Of a stretch of 41,742 bases of DNA, positions 25,567 to 33,101 are shown piece by piece. Under the pieces are notes generated by a model. The model was not told the DNA's origin, searched no databases, and worked only from the letters and a program-made list of their open reading frames with translations. This DNA comes from Labilithrix sp. (GTDB lineage Bacteria > Myxococcota_A > Polyangia > Polyangiales > Polyangiaceae). Made by a program: the position numbers and the translations under genes. Position 1 is the stretch's first letter, and each line of letters opens with the position of its first letter. Location: assembly GCA_019637105.1 (NCBI GenBank), contig JAHBWF010000063.1, positions 1 through 41,742 on the forward strand. The letters are read 5' to 3'.

Positions 25567-26916
25567 TCAAGAGGCGCGGCGCTCGGGCTCCCGGCGCCGG
25601 CGCCCTCGGACCCGAACGCGGACTCCGCCCTTCGGGCCCATGGTCAGGTTCCGGCGGACGGATCGCTCGGGCGCCTCGCTGGCCAGCTCGAGCTCCCACC
25701 GCGAGACGATCTCCGCGACCGCGATCGCGAGCTCGGCTTCCGCGAACGCGACGCCGAGGCAACGACGCGCGCCGCCGCCGAACGGGAGAAACTCCGACGC
25801 GCTGAACTTCTTCTCGAGGAAGCGCTCGGGCTTGAACTCGCCGGGCTCGTCGAAGACGCGCGGGTCGCGCAAGATGGCGACGAGGAGCACGGCGACGAGG
25901 CCGCCCTTCGGCACCGTCCAGCGTCCGCCGAGCGTGAACGGCTCGCGGCAGAGCCGGAGCACGTCGGTCACGATCGGCTCGATCCGAAGCGTCTCGGACA
26001 CGACGGCGTCGAGGTAGCGAAGCTTGGTGAGGGCGTCGGGAGCGGGGGCGTCTCCGAGCGCGTCGATCTCGGAGCGGAGCCGCTCGAGCGCGACGGGGTG
26101 ACGCAAGAGGTGGTAGATGCACCAAGCCATCGCGGTCGCGCTCGTCTCGTGTCCGGCCAGGAGCAGCGTGAGGAGCTGGTCGCGTATCTCGACGTCGCTC
26201 ATCGGCGCTCCATCGTCGTAGCGCGCCGAGAGGAGCACGCCGAGGACGTCCTCTCCTTCGACCGCGCGCGGACCGCGCGCTCTGCGCGCGCTCACGACGT
26301 CGCCGATGAGGCGGTCGAACGCGTCCTGAGCGCGGACGAAGCGCCGCCACGGCGGAAACCACGCCTTGTGGAGGGTGCCCCCTCCCGCGAGGACCGGCGA
26401 GAACGCGTGGATGATCTCGCGGAGCGCGGCGCGGGCGGCGTCGCGGTCCACCTCGCCCGCGCCGAAGACCGTCTCGATGATGACGTCGAGCGCCATCGCT
26501 TGCGTGACGTCGGTGAGCGCGAGGCTGTCGCCGCGCCCCGCGACGCGCCCGAGCCCCTCCAGGTGCGTCCGGACGGCGCGCTGCATCGCGGAGAGGAACC
26601 CCTTCACCTGCGCGCCGTGAAAGCGGGGATTGAGGAGCTTGCGCAGCTTCCGGTGCGGCTCGCCGGAGACCGAGATGACCGCGTTCGGCCCGAAGATCGA
26701 CTCGAGCACCGGCACCGTCGCGAACGTCTCGGGCGGCGCGGCGAAGACCTCGCGCGCGAGCCCCGCTTCGAGGACCGCGACGCCCTTGCCGACGAGCGTG
26801 TTCAGGCCGACGACGTCCCCGTAGCGCCGGTGGATCGCCCGGGTGAACGACGCCGGGGACGTGACGAAGCGGTACGTCTGCCACAGGGCCGGCGCGCGCG
26901 GGCCGGGAGGGAGCAT
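25567..26916 (-). CDS. cytochrome P450
   Basis: 449 residues, soluble (no membrane anchor), heme-thiolate monooxygenase. I-helix oxygen-binding motif AGHET (about 253-257), the K-helix ExxR in VSETLRIEP, the PERF segment (FKPERFLEKK) and the heme loop FGGGARRCLG, with Cys near 386 as the iron ligand. The sequence resembles the bacterial CYP110-like group used in fatty acid or terpene/polyketide oxidation. No redox partner (ferredoxin) or biosynthetic gene is adjacent, so the substrate is open. The C-terminus is unusually Arg-rich. It is divergent from the glutathione peroxidase. Confidence 0.95.
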   Translation of the reverse strand: MLPPGPRAPALWQTYRFVTSPASFTRAIHRRYGDVVGLNTLVGKGVAVLEAGLAREVFAAPPETFATVPVLESIFGPNAVISVSGEPHRKLRKLLNPRFHGAQVKGFLSAMQRAVRTHLEGLGRVAGRGDSLALTDVTQAMALDVIIETVFGAGEVDRDAARAALREIIHAFSPVLAGGGTLHKAWFPPWRRFVRAQDAFDRLIGDVVSARRARGPRAVEGEDVLGVLLSARYDDGAPMSDVEIRDQLLTLLLAGHETSATAMAWCIYHLLRHPVALERLRSEIDALGDAPAPDALTKLRYLDAVVSETLRIEPIVTDVLRLCREPFTLGGRWTVPKGGLVAVLLVAILRDPRVFDEPGEFKPERFLEKKFSASEFLPFGGGARRCLGVAFAEAELAIAVAEIVSRWELELASEAPERSVRRNLTMGPKGGVRVRVRGRRRREPERRAS

Positions 26917-26922
26917 CGTCCG

Positions 26923-26928
26923 AGGCTA
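26923..26928 (-). promoter_or_regulatory. -10 element TAGCCT before the P450 gene
   Basis: On the minus strand TAGCCT ends six bases before the ATG at 26916. This predicts a leaderless or nearly leaderless mRNA. Confidence 0.45.
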
Positions 26929-27039
26929 CGGGGCCGAGCCGCCGTTCGACAAGGGGGCGACTCGGCCCTCGTGGGGGGGCCGAGCGCGCGCCGATCGGTC
27001 CCGAGCGCGGGCGTGGTCGCGGAACGGGCGAGACCCGCG

Positions 27040-27045
27040 TAGCAT
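27040..27045 (+). promoter_or_regulatory. -10 element TAGCAT before the glutathione peroxidase gene
   Basis: TAGCAT ends ten bases before the ATG at 27056. No Shine-Dalgarno is present between them. Confidence 0.45.
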
Positions 27046-27055
27046 CTCAGCCGTC

Positions 27056-27604
27056 ATGCCCTCCGACCTCGAACGGATCCCGGTCCCCTCGATCGACGGC
27101 GCGCCGTCGAGCCTCGGCCATCACGCGGGCAAGGTCCGCCTGATCGTGAACGTCGCCTCGAAGTGCGGGCTGACCCCGCAGTACGAGGCGCTCGAGGCGC
27201 TCTACAGGCGCTTCAAGGACCGGGGCTTCGAGGTGCTCGCCTTCCCGGCCAACGAGTTCGGCGGGCAGGAGCCGGGCACGGAGGCCGAGATCAAGGACTT
27301 CTGCGCGACGACCTACGACGTCACCTTCCCGATGTTCTCGAAGATCGTCGTCAAGGGAGAGGGCATTCACCCGCTCTACGCGTCGCTCACGTCGACCCGA
27401 CCGTCGGCGCGCGCGCTCCCCGGCTCGGACTTCCGGCAGAAGCTCATCGGCTACGGCGTCCAGCCGGGCGAGCCGCACGAGGTGCTCTGGAACTTCGAGA
27501 AGTTCCTCGTCGACCGCCAGGGCGCGGTCGTCGACCGCTTCGCGCCCGACGTGCCGCCCGACGCCGACGTCGTCGTCTCGGCGATCGAGCGCCTGCTCGG
27601 CTAG
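27056..27604 (+). CDS. glutathione/thiol peroxidase (Cys type)
   Basis: 182 residues, cytoplasmic. Reduces hydroperoxides. The peroxidatic Cys37 lies in VNVASKCGLTPQY, coded TGC and so not selenocysteine. The conserved Gln is in PANEFGGQEPG and the catalytic Trp/Asn in LWNFEKFLVD. Cys in FCATTYDV (about residue 83) may be a resolving residue, which would make it a thioredoxin-dependent enzyme as in most bacterial members; this is inference. The frame is open upstream, but MPSDLERIPV is the expected start and follows a -10 element. It is convergent with the bestrophin-like gene, 13 bases apart. Confidence 0.93.
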   Translation: MPSDLERIPVPSIDGAPSSLGHHAGKVRLIVNVASKCGLTPQYEALEALYRRFKDRGFEVLAFPANEFGGQEPGTEAEIKDFCATTYDVTFPMFSKIVVKGEGIHPLYASLTSTRPSARALPGSDFRQKLIGYGVQPGEPHEVLWNFEKFLVDRQGAVVDRFAPDVPPDADVVVSAIERLLG

Positions 27605-27617
27605 CGTCCGAGCGGGG

Positions 27618-28553
27618 TCATCGGAGCGTGTAGTGCTCGTCCGGGGCCAGCGGCGGAGGTAGCGACGCTCCTGCCAGCTCGAGGGTCGATCGCTCCACGG
27701 TGCGGGCGAGCGCGTCGAGGGGCAGATCGTTCGGCTCGACGCCGAACGGCTCCTCGAGCTCGGCGGTGACCTCGTCGAGCGCGATGAGGGTGTACGCGAC
27801 GAACAAGGTCATCCAGGGGGTCCACCACCCGATGTGCTCGACGAGCGCGACCGGAAGCAGCGAGGCGTACGCATAGACCGTGCGGTGGAGGAGCACGCTG
27901 TACACGAACGGGATCGGCGTGCTCCCGATGCGCTCGCAAGCGCCGACGACCCGAGACAGGTGATCGAGGTTCCGATCCATCGCCGCGCATAGGATCGCGT
28001 CGACGCGCCCTTGCCGGCGGAGCTCACCCAACCACGCGCCCAGCTCCAAGAGGACGAGCGCCGGGCGATAGCTCGCCTCCTCGAGGCGCGCGCCGAAGTC
28101 CGGGAGCGCGGACGGAGCGTCGCGGACCGCTCCGTACCCGTCGCGCGGCTTGCCCTCGCGGAGCTGCGAGCTCAACGTCAGGGCGAACGCGCCGAGGAGC
28201 AGGGCGACCCGCTTGCGCTCCTCGAGCGACAGCGCCGGATCGGGGAGCGAGAACGCTTGCCGCGAAAACGAGCGCGCGCTGATGATGAGCTCTCCCCATT
28301 GTTTTCGTGCCTCCCAGAACCGGTCGTAGCTCGTGCTGTTGCGGAAGCCGAGGAAGATGGCCAGCGTGACGCCGAGGAGCGCGAGCGAGGTCGCCTCGAG
28401 GCGCACCGGGATGGGCCACACCTGCTCGTGCAGCCACGTGACGAGGCAAGCGAACGCGAAGAGCGCGCCGAGACGCGGGAGGATCTTCGGGACGACGGAG
28501 CCGTGCCATACGAAGAGCATCCGGAGCCACGAGAGGCGCGGGCGGACGATCAT
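27618..28553 (-). CDS. bestrophin-like membrane protein (YneE/UPF0187 family)
   Basis: 311 residues. Bacterial bestrophins are homopentameric ion channels in the inner membrane (the Klebsiella one conducts cations). N-terminal signature segments: SWLRMLFVWHGSVVPKILP, the membrane stretch LGALFAFACLVTWLHEQVW and GVTLAIFLGFRNSTSYDRFWEARKQWG. The last is the most conserved family motif. Later come LLHRTVYAYASLLPVALVE, WWTPWMTLFVAYTLIALDE and EEPFGVEPNDLPLDAL, the family's conserved C-terminal section. Single gene; no regulatory clue. Confidence 0.92.
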   Translation of the reverse strand: MIVRPRLSWLRMLFVWHGSVVPKILPRLGALFAFACLVTWLHEQVWPIPVRLEATSLALLGVTLAIFLGFRNSTSYDRFWEARKQWGELIISARSFSRQAFSLPDPALSLEERKRVALLLGAFALTLSSQLREGKPRDGYGAVRDAPSALPDFGARLEEASYRPALVLLELGAWLGELRRQGRVDAILCAAMDRNLDHLSRVVGACERIGSTPIPFVYSVLLHRTVYAYASLLPVALVEHIGWWTPWMTLFVAYTLIALDEVTAELEEPFGVEPNDLPLDALARTVERSTLELAGASLPPPLAPDEHYTLR

Positions 28554-28711
28554 GCGCCACCTGTCGCGCGTGGTGAACTTGGAGCCGTGGGGTTCACGCG
28601 GTCTCCCTACGCCTCATTTCGCAGAGAGAGAAGCCGCAAGTGCGCGCGAAGCGACGGCCGCCGTCTCGCGAAGAACTTGGCCCGGCGGCGCGCGTCGGGC
28701 CAGATGAGAGG

Positions 28712-28936
28712 ATGAGCCGCGAGATCGCGAAGAAGAAGCCTCGCCCGGCGTCGCCGCGCGGCGCGGAGCGGAGGGCGGCGTCGTCGCGCCGGCGCGCGCA
28801 GGACGCGTCGGCGAAGCCGGCGGATCGCCGATCGGGACGCGATCGGCGATCGACCGAGGACCGACGCGAGACCCCGCGCCCCGAGGGGCGGCGGAAGAGC
28901 GGCGGACGTCGCTCGACCGATCCGACCGACATCTGA
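28712..28936 (+). CDS. small Arg-rich protein, unknown function
   Basis: 74 residues, extremely basic (MSREIAKKKPRPASPRGAER at the start; RRSGRDRRSTEDRRE and GRRKSGGRRSTDPTDI later), no predicted fold. An in-frame start further upstream is possible. Such low-complexity basic proteins can bind nucleic acid, but equally this may be a chance frame in GC-rich DNA. Only weak support exists: a GAGAGG directly before the ATG, and a repeated RRS/T-x-DRR pattern that looks selected rather than random. Confidence 0.4.
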   Translation: MSREIAKKKPRPASPRGAERRAASSRRRAQDASAKPADRRSGRDRRSTEDRRETPRPEGRRKSGGRRSTDPTDI

Positions 28937-29005
28937 ATCAGCCCGCTCGCTCGAGCGGTCGCCCTCCTGGACTTCGAGCGATCGGCGCGGCAAAAGGGAG
29001 TCACC

Positions 29006-30598
29006 GTGCGAGCGCGCGTCTTCATGGTCGGCATCACCGCGGCGGCGCTCGTCGTCGCGTGCAAGCGGAGCGCGGCGGACGAGGCCTCCGACGCCGCGCT
29101 CGCGCTGACCACGGCGCGGCTCGACGCGAGCGCCGTCCTGGCCGACGCGGGCGCGCCCGCGGCGAAGGCGGCCGCGTCCTCGGCGAAGGCCGCGACGGCG
29201 GCCCCGGCGCCGACGAGCCCCGACCCGTACGGCGTCGCGAAGACCGCGAGCCGCGCGTCGTGCGCCGTGCTCGGCGGCAAGCACGTGGCCGAGCGCGACC
29301 TCAAGACGTCGTTCGTCGACGGCGACGACCTCTTGGCGATCGTCAACCGCGCGCCGACCGGCCAGCTCGCGCCCGACTACGCGCCGTCGGATCTCGTCGA
29401 CATCCGGAATGGCAAGCCGCTCAGCGCGAGCGAGTGCGAGCGGTTCCAGTGCCTCCGGCGGGAGGCGGCGAGCGCGCTCGACGAGCTCCTCGCGCAGATG
29501 AAGAAAGAGGGCTTCCCCGGCAAGGTCGAGTCGGCCTTCCGCAGCTACGGCAACCAGTGCGGGACGTTCGGCAACTGGTCGCGCAAGAGCAACTTCTGCG
29601 AGGCGACCGAGCAGTCCGCGCTCCCCGGCCACAGCCAGCACCAGCTCGGCACCACCGTCGATCTGTTCACCGAGGAGTGGGCGAAGGACCCGCGCGGCGT
29701 CTTCCGCGAGGGCTTCGGGTGCACCGACGCCGGCCGCTGGCTCCGCGAGCACGCGACCGACTACGGCTTCGTGATGCCGTACCCGATCCACCCGGACGAC
29801 CGGCACCCACGGCAGAAGTGCGTCGCGCGCTGGGACATCCCGATCAACATCAACCCGCGCACCGGCTACCGCTTCGAGCACTGGCACATCCGCTTCGTCG
29901 GCAAGGACGCCGCCGCGCGCTTCACCAAGGCGCTCGCCGCGAGCGGGGTGGGGACGCCGCACGAGATCTCCGTCGAGCAGTGGCTCCGCAGCGAGAAGGG
30001 CCTCGTCGGGCCCGACGCGGAGCTCCCGGTCTGCGACGGTTGCAACTGCGGCGCGTGCAGCACGCTCGCGGCCCCCGGCGAGAACGCGTGCGACAAGAAG
30101 GGCGGCGCGCTCCACCTCGACGCGCACGGCAAGCCGCTGGTCCCCTCGGAGGCGCCGTCGATCGAGGGCGTCGCGAAGGGCAAGGGCCGAAAGTGGCGCG
30201 GCAAGGTCGTCGAGGTGAAGCTCGACGTCCCCGCCGGCACGATCACGCAGACGCCGATCGTCGGCCTCGACGGCGCCGGCTACACGACGGGCGCGACGTT
30301 CGACGCGCTCGCGCCGTACCCCGAGACCGAGCCGCGCGCCTACGCCCCGCTCGCGGACGCCTGGGTCGTCGCGGTGGAGCCGGCGCCGAACGACACCGGC
30401 GTGGCGTGGCCGTACCGCGCGGGGATCGCGCCCGCGATCACGGGCCAGATCTACAACCGCGCGAACGTCTTGCTCCCGGCGCGCGGCGGCGCCACGACGC
30501 TCCGCGTCCCGATCCCGAGCGGCGTCCGCAAGGCGAAGGTCGTCCTGCTCCGCGGCGGCGTCGCGCACGGCCAGGAGCGCGCGGTCGAGCTCGACTGA
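29006..30598 (+). CDS. D-alanyl-D-alanine carboxypeptidase-like lipoprotein (M15B/VanY)
   Basis: 530 residues from a GTG with AAGGGAG five bases upstream. The signal ends LVVAC (Cys19), so it is lipid-anchored in the envelope. An Ala-rich linker follows to about residue 70. The M15B zinc peptidase domain (about 90-310) has ESAFRSYGNQ, the zinc motif SQHQLGTTVD (His212, Asp219) and EHWH (catalytic Glu291, ligand His294). It trims the terminal D-Ala of peptidoglycan peptides. About 220 further residues follow: a Cys cluster (CDGCNCGACS) and then a beta-rich domain of unknown type. This extension is unusual for VanY enzymes, which are about 250 residues. Confidence 0.9.
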   Translation: MRARVFMVGITAAALVVACKRSAADEASDAALALTTARLDASAVLADAGAPAAKAAASSAKAATAAPAPTSPDPYGVAKTASRASCAVLGGKHVAERDLKTSFVDGDDLLAIVNRAPTGQLAPDYAPSDLVDIRNGKPLSASECERFQCLRREAASALDELLAQMKKEGFPGKVESAFRSYGNQCGTFGNWSRKSNFCEATEQSALPGHSQHQLGTTVDLFTEEWAKDPRGVFREGFGCTDAGRWLREHATDYGFVMPYPIHPDDRHPRQKCVARWDIPININPRTGYRFEHWHIRFVGKDAAARFTKALAASGVGTPHEISVEQWLRSEKGLVGPDAELPVCDGCNCGACSTLAAPGENACDKKGGALHLDAHGKPLVPSEAPSIEGVAKGKGRKWRGKVVEVKLDVPAGTITQTPIVGLDGAGYTTGATFDALAPYPETEPRAYAPLADAWVVAVEPAPNDTGVAWPYRAGIAPAITGQIYNRANVLLPARGGATTLRVPIPSGVRKAKVVLLRGGVAHGQERAVELD

Positions 30599-30603
30599 CC
30601 GGA

Positions 30604-30623
30604 GCCGCGCGCGCGCGTGCGCG
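30604..30623 (+). terminator. GC hairpin after the M15B gene
   Basis: GCCGCGC-GCGCGT-GCGCGGC is a perfect 7-bp stem with a 6-base loop, starting six bases after the stop at 30598. No T-run follows. Confidence 0.4.
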
Positions 30624-30686
30624 GCGCCGCCGGCAGAGGTTGGCCTCGTGGAGGACGAACCTGCTGCGTCGAAGAGAGGAGCGGGG

Positions 30687-30692
30687 TACCTT
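30687..30692 (+). promoter_or_regulatory. -10 element TACCTT at the head of the sigma-factor gene block
   Basis: TACCTT ends eight bases before the GTG at 30701. The same hexamer sits nine bases before the metallophosphoesterase start. If used, it would drive the outer-membrane protein and perhaps the sigma operon behind it. Confidence 0.35.
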
Positions 30693-30700
30693 CCTCGGTC

Positions 30701-31771
30701 GTGAGATCGTCGGCGCATCCGCGGGCGGGACGACGCTCCGTGGGGACCGCGGTCCTGGTCCTCGGCCTGTCCCTCTCGGCATCGGAGGCAGGAGCGCGCG
30801 AGGACGCCGCCGACCGCATCGTCCTCGAGTACTCGGCGGCGAGCGAGTGCCCCTCCACGGACGAGCTCCTCCGGCGGATCGCCTCGTACACGACGAGGTG
30901 GACGCTCGCGCAGCCGGACGAAGCGGCGCGTCGATTCGTCGTCCGGATCGCTCGGCGCGGGGACCGCTACGTGGGACGGCTCGATCTTCGCGAGGCGCGG
31001 GGCGACGCCGCCGCCCGCGAGATCGCCGCGGACGACTGCGACGACGTCGTGCTCGGCCTCGCGATCGCCGTCGCGATCGCGATCGATCCGCACGCTGCGC
31101 TCGGCCCCGACGTGCCGGGCAGGGAAGCCCCCGACGCGCCGTCTCCGGTGGCGCCGCCGGAGACGGGCGTCCCCGCGCCGGCGCCGGCGAGACCGCGGCG
31201 CGAGGCGCAGACGGCGCCAGCTCCCCAAGCCGCGCGCGTCGATCGGCTCGCGGCGTCGGTCGGTGCGCGAGCCGAAGCCAACAGCGCGGTCTCCGGAGTC
31301 CTCGCGGTGGTGGACGTCTACGTGGAGGTGGAGTGGAGCGCGCCGATCGCCCGCCTCCCGCTCAGGCCCGTCCTCCGCGCCGGCCTCCGCAAGAGCTTCG
31401 CGCGGACGAGCCGGGTCGGCGAGACCGAGACGAGCATCGAGTGGAGCGCCGGCCAGATCGAAGCCTGCCCGCCGCGTCTCCTGGTGACGTCGCGGCTCGC
31501 GATCGAGGCCTGCCTCGGCTCGAACGTCGGTGTGCTGTCGGCCGCGGTTCGCGACATCCCCGGGGCCGGGGTCACGCATCGCTTCTGGCTCGACTACGGA
31601 GCGGTCGTCGCCGCGCGCTGGCGATTCCACCCCGACCTCTTCGTCGAGGCGGCCGGCGCCGCCTGGCTCCCGGTCACCCGCGACCGGCTGCGCGTCGAGC
31701 CCGACGGGCTGGTCACGGAAGCTCCTCCCGTCGGGTTTTCTGCCGGGATCGGCGCGGGTTGGCGCTTCTGA
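30701..31771 (+). CDS. probable outer-membrane protein with N-terminal periplasmic domain
   Basis: 356 residues. VGTAVLVLGLSLSASEAGA is a cleaved signal. Residues about 38-130 form a small domain opening CPSTDELLRRI and closing with a Cys in ADDCDDVVLGLAIAVAIAID. I recall this kind of domain in several myxobacterial outer-membrane proteins. A Pro/Ala linker (about 140-180) leads to a beta-strand-rich C-terminal domain that ends GFSAGIGAGWRF. A terminal aromatic residue (Phe) after an alternating strand is the usual barrel-insertion signal. The function is unknown. It lies 44 bases before the sigma factor on the same strand and probably belongs with it. The GTG is chosen for signal-peptide length; frames starting earlier are possible. 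Confidence 0.75.
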   Translation: MRSSAHPRAGRRSVGTAVLVLGLSLSASEAGAREDAADRIVLEYSAASECPSTDELLRRIASYTTRWTLAQPDEAARRFVVRIARRGDRYVGRLDLREARGDAAAREIAADDCDDVVLGLAIAVAIAIDPHAALGPDVPGREAPDAPSPVAPPETGVPAPAPARPRREAQTAPAPQAARVDRLAASVGARAEANSAVSGVLAVVDVYVEVEWSAPIARLPLRPVLRAGLRKSFARTSRVGETETSIEWSAGQIEACPPRLLVTSRLAIEACLGSNVGVLSAAVRDIPGAGVTHRFWLDYGAVVAARWRFHPDLFVEAAGAAWLPVTRDRLRVEPDGLVTEAPPVGFSAGIGAGWRF

Positions 31772-31815
31772 GTCGATTTTGTGATCGTCCCCCCGCGCGA
31801 GCTGCGTTTACGTCC

Positions 31816-32400
31816 ATGACGGCCGCCTCCCACTCGCTCGCCGGGGGTGATGACGCCCTGCCGAGCATGTCGAGGAGCCGCGCCGACGAGAGACAGCAGC
31901 GCGTCGCGGAGGCCCACTTCGCCAGCGTCTGGCGGTTCCTCCGCGCGCTCGGAGTCCCCGCCGGCGCGCTCGACGACGCGGCGCAGGAGGTGTTCCTCGT
32001 CGTGGCCCGCAAGCTCGAGAGGATCCGACCCGAAGCCGAGAGGTCGTTCCTCTTCAGCACCGCCGTCCACGTCTCGCGCGAGCTTCGCAGGAAGCACGCG
32101 CGCGAGGAGCTCGCGCAGGATCCGGACGACGAGGCCCTCGAGCCGTCCGACGGCTGGACGCCCGAGGCGTCGCTCGATCGGAAGGAGGAGCGCGATCTCT
32201 TGATGCACCTCCTCCACGGCCTGACCGAAGAGCTCCGCACGGCGTTCGTGCTCTACGAGATCGAGGGCCACTCCGTGACCGAGATCGCGGCCATGCTCGA
32301 CGTCCCCTCCGGCACGGTCGCTTCGCGCCTCCGGCGCGCGAGGGAGAAGGTCGAGCTTCGATTGCAGAAGCTGCAGATGACGATGCGAGGCGAGCGATGA
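31816..32400 (+). CDS. ECF-type RNA polymerase sigma factor
   Basis: 194 residues. Region 2 (about 35-100: VWRFLRALGVPAGALDDAAQ, EVFLVVARKLERI) opens the -10 element, and region 4 (about 130-185: GLTEELRTAFVLYEIEGHSV, TEIAAMLDVPSGTVASRLRR) reads the -35. Regions 1.1 and 3 are absent, as in group 4 sigma factors. Another in-frame ATG is at 31867. Its stop overlaps the next start (ATGA at 32397), so it is translationally coupled to the candidate anti-sigma factor. The position at the head of six coupled envelope-protein genes suggests it controls their expression. Confidence 0.9.
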   Translation: MTAASHSLAGGDDALPSMSRSRADERQQRVAEAHFASVWRFLRALGVPAGALDDAAQEVFLVVARKLERIRPEAERSFLFSTAVHVSRELRRKHAREELAQDPDDEALEPSDGWTPEASLDRKEERDLLMHLLHGLTEELRTAFVLYEIEGHSVTEIAAMLDVPSGTVASRLRRAREKVELRLQKLQMTMRGER

Positions 32401-33101
32401 AGGATCCCCGCCGTCTGGTGGATGAGAGCGAGCTCTTCGCGAGCCTCGTCGCCGACGCGAAGCGGCGGGAGCCGCCGCCCGAGGCGCTTCGAGGTCTCCT
32501 CGAGACGCTCGGCGCGCGCTCGGCGGTCGCGGCGCCCGCGACGGCGATCCGGCAGAAGTGGATGCGCGTCGCGATCGCCGGCGCCGGAGGCGTGGCGCTG
32601 CTCGGCGCGGTCACCGCCGAGCTCTCGTCCAGGCGCGCGCCGGCGCCGGGAGCGCCGCCCGCGATCGCGGCGCCCGCGGTGGAGGACGTGTCACCGTCTC
32701 CGGCGATCCCGGTCACGGCTCCGGAGCCCGTGAGCGCGGCGCCGGCGATCCCGATCGCCGATCTCCCCGACGCGAAGGTGACGGCGCCGCGCGGGCGGCT
32801 CCGCGCGCCGGCGCCGGCGCCGTCGGCGCGGCGTGAGATCGAGCTCGTCGCGCAGGCGCGCGAGGCGCTCACGCGGGGTGACGCGCGCGCCTGCCTCGCG
32901 GCCGTCGATCTCCACGACCGCGAGTTCCCCGCCGGACAGTTCGCGCTCGAGGCGAGCGTGATGCGCATCGAGGCGACGCTCGCGAGCGGCGATCGGGCGG
33001 CCGCGCGCGCACTCGCGCTGGAGTACCTCGCGAAGCACCCGGGCAGCCCCTACGAGGGACGCGTCCGCTCGCTCGTCGCCGCTTCGACGGAGGAGCGATG
33101 A
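32397..33101 (+). CDS. one-pass membrane protein, candidate anti-sigma factor
   Basis: 234 residues. A short cytoplasmic N-terminus (about 1-54, with SLVADAKRREPPPEALRGLL) precedes one transmembrane segment (about 55-75, VAIAGAGGVALLGAVTA). A Pro/Ala-rich periplasmic linker (about 80-140) and a C-terminal helical region follow. The latter looks like tetratricopeptide/YbgF-type repeats (LVAQAREALTRGDARACLAA and FALEASVMRIEATLASGDRA). The topology and the ATGA overlap with the ECF sigma gene are those of an anti-sigma factor. No zinc-binding anti-sigma motif is present, so the role is inferred from position. The stop overlaps the next start by ATGA (33098), preceded by GGAGGAG. Confidence 0.75.
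   Translation: MKDPRRLVDESELFASLVADAKRREPPPEALRGLLETLGARSAVAAPATAIRQKWMRVAIAGAGGVALLGAVTAELSSRRAPAPGAPPAIAAPAVEDVSPSPAIPVTAPEPVSAAPAIPIADLPDAKVTAPRGRLRAPAPAPSARREIELVAQAREALTRGDARACLAAVDLHDREFPAGQFALEASVMRIEATLASGDRAAARALALEYLAKHPGSPYEGRVRSLVAASTEER

Noticed and set aside
27165-27167. Selenocysteine in the peroxidase active site
   Set aside because: The codon is TGC, an ordinary Cys, and no SECIS-like element was sought or needed.
28607-31630. 1007-codon open frame on the minus strand
   Set aside because: Antisense of the M15B peptidase and the 30701 gene. Shadow of GC-rich coding, not a gene.
32397-33101. Zinc-binding anti-sigma domain in the membrane protein
   Set aside because: No Hx3Cx2C motif is present; only the gene position and topology suggest an anti-sigma role.
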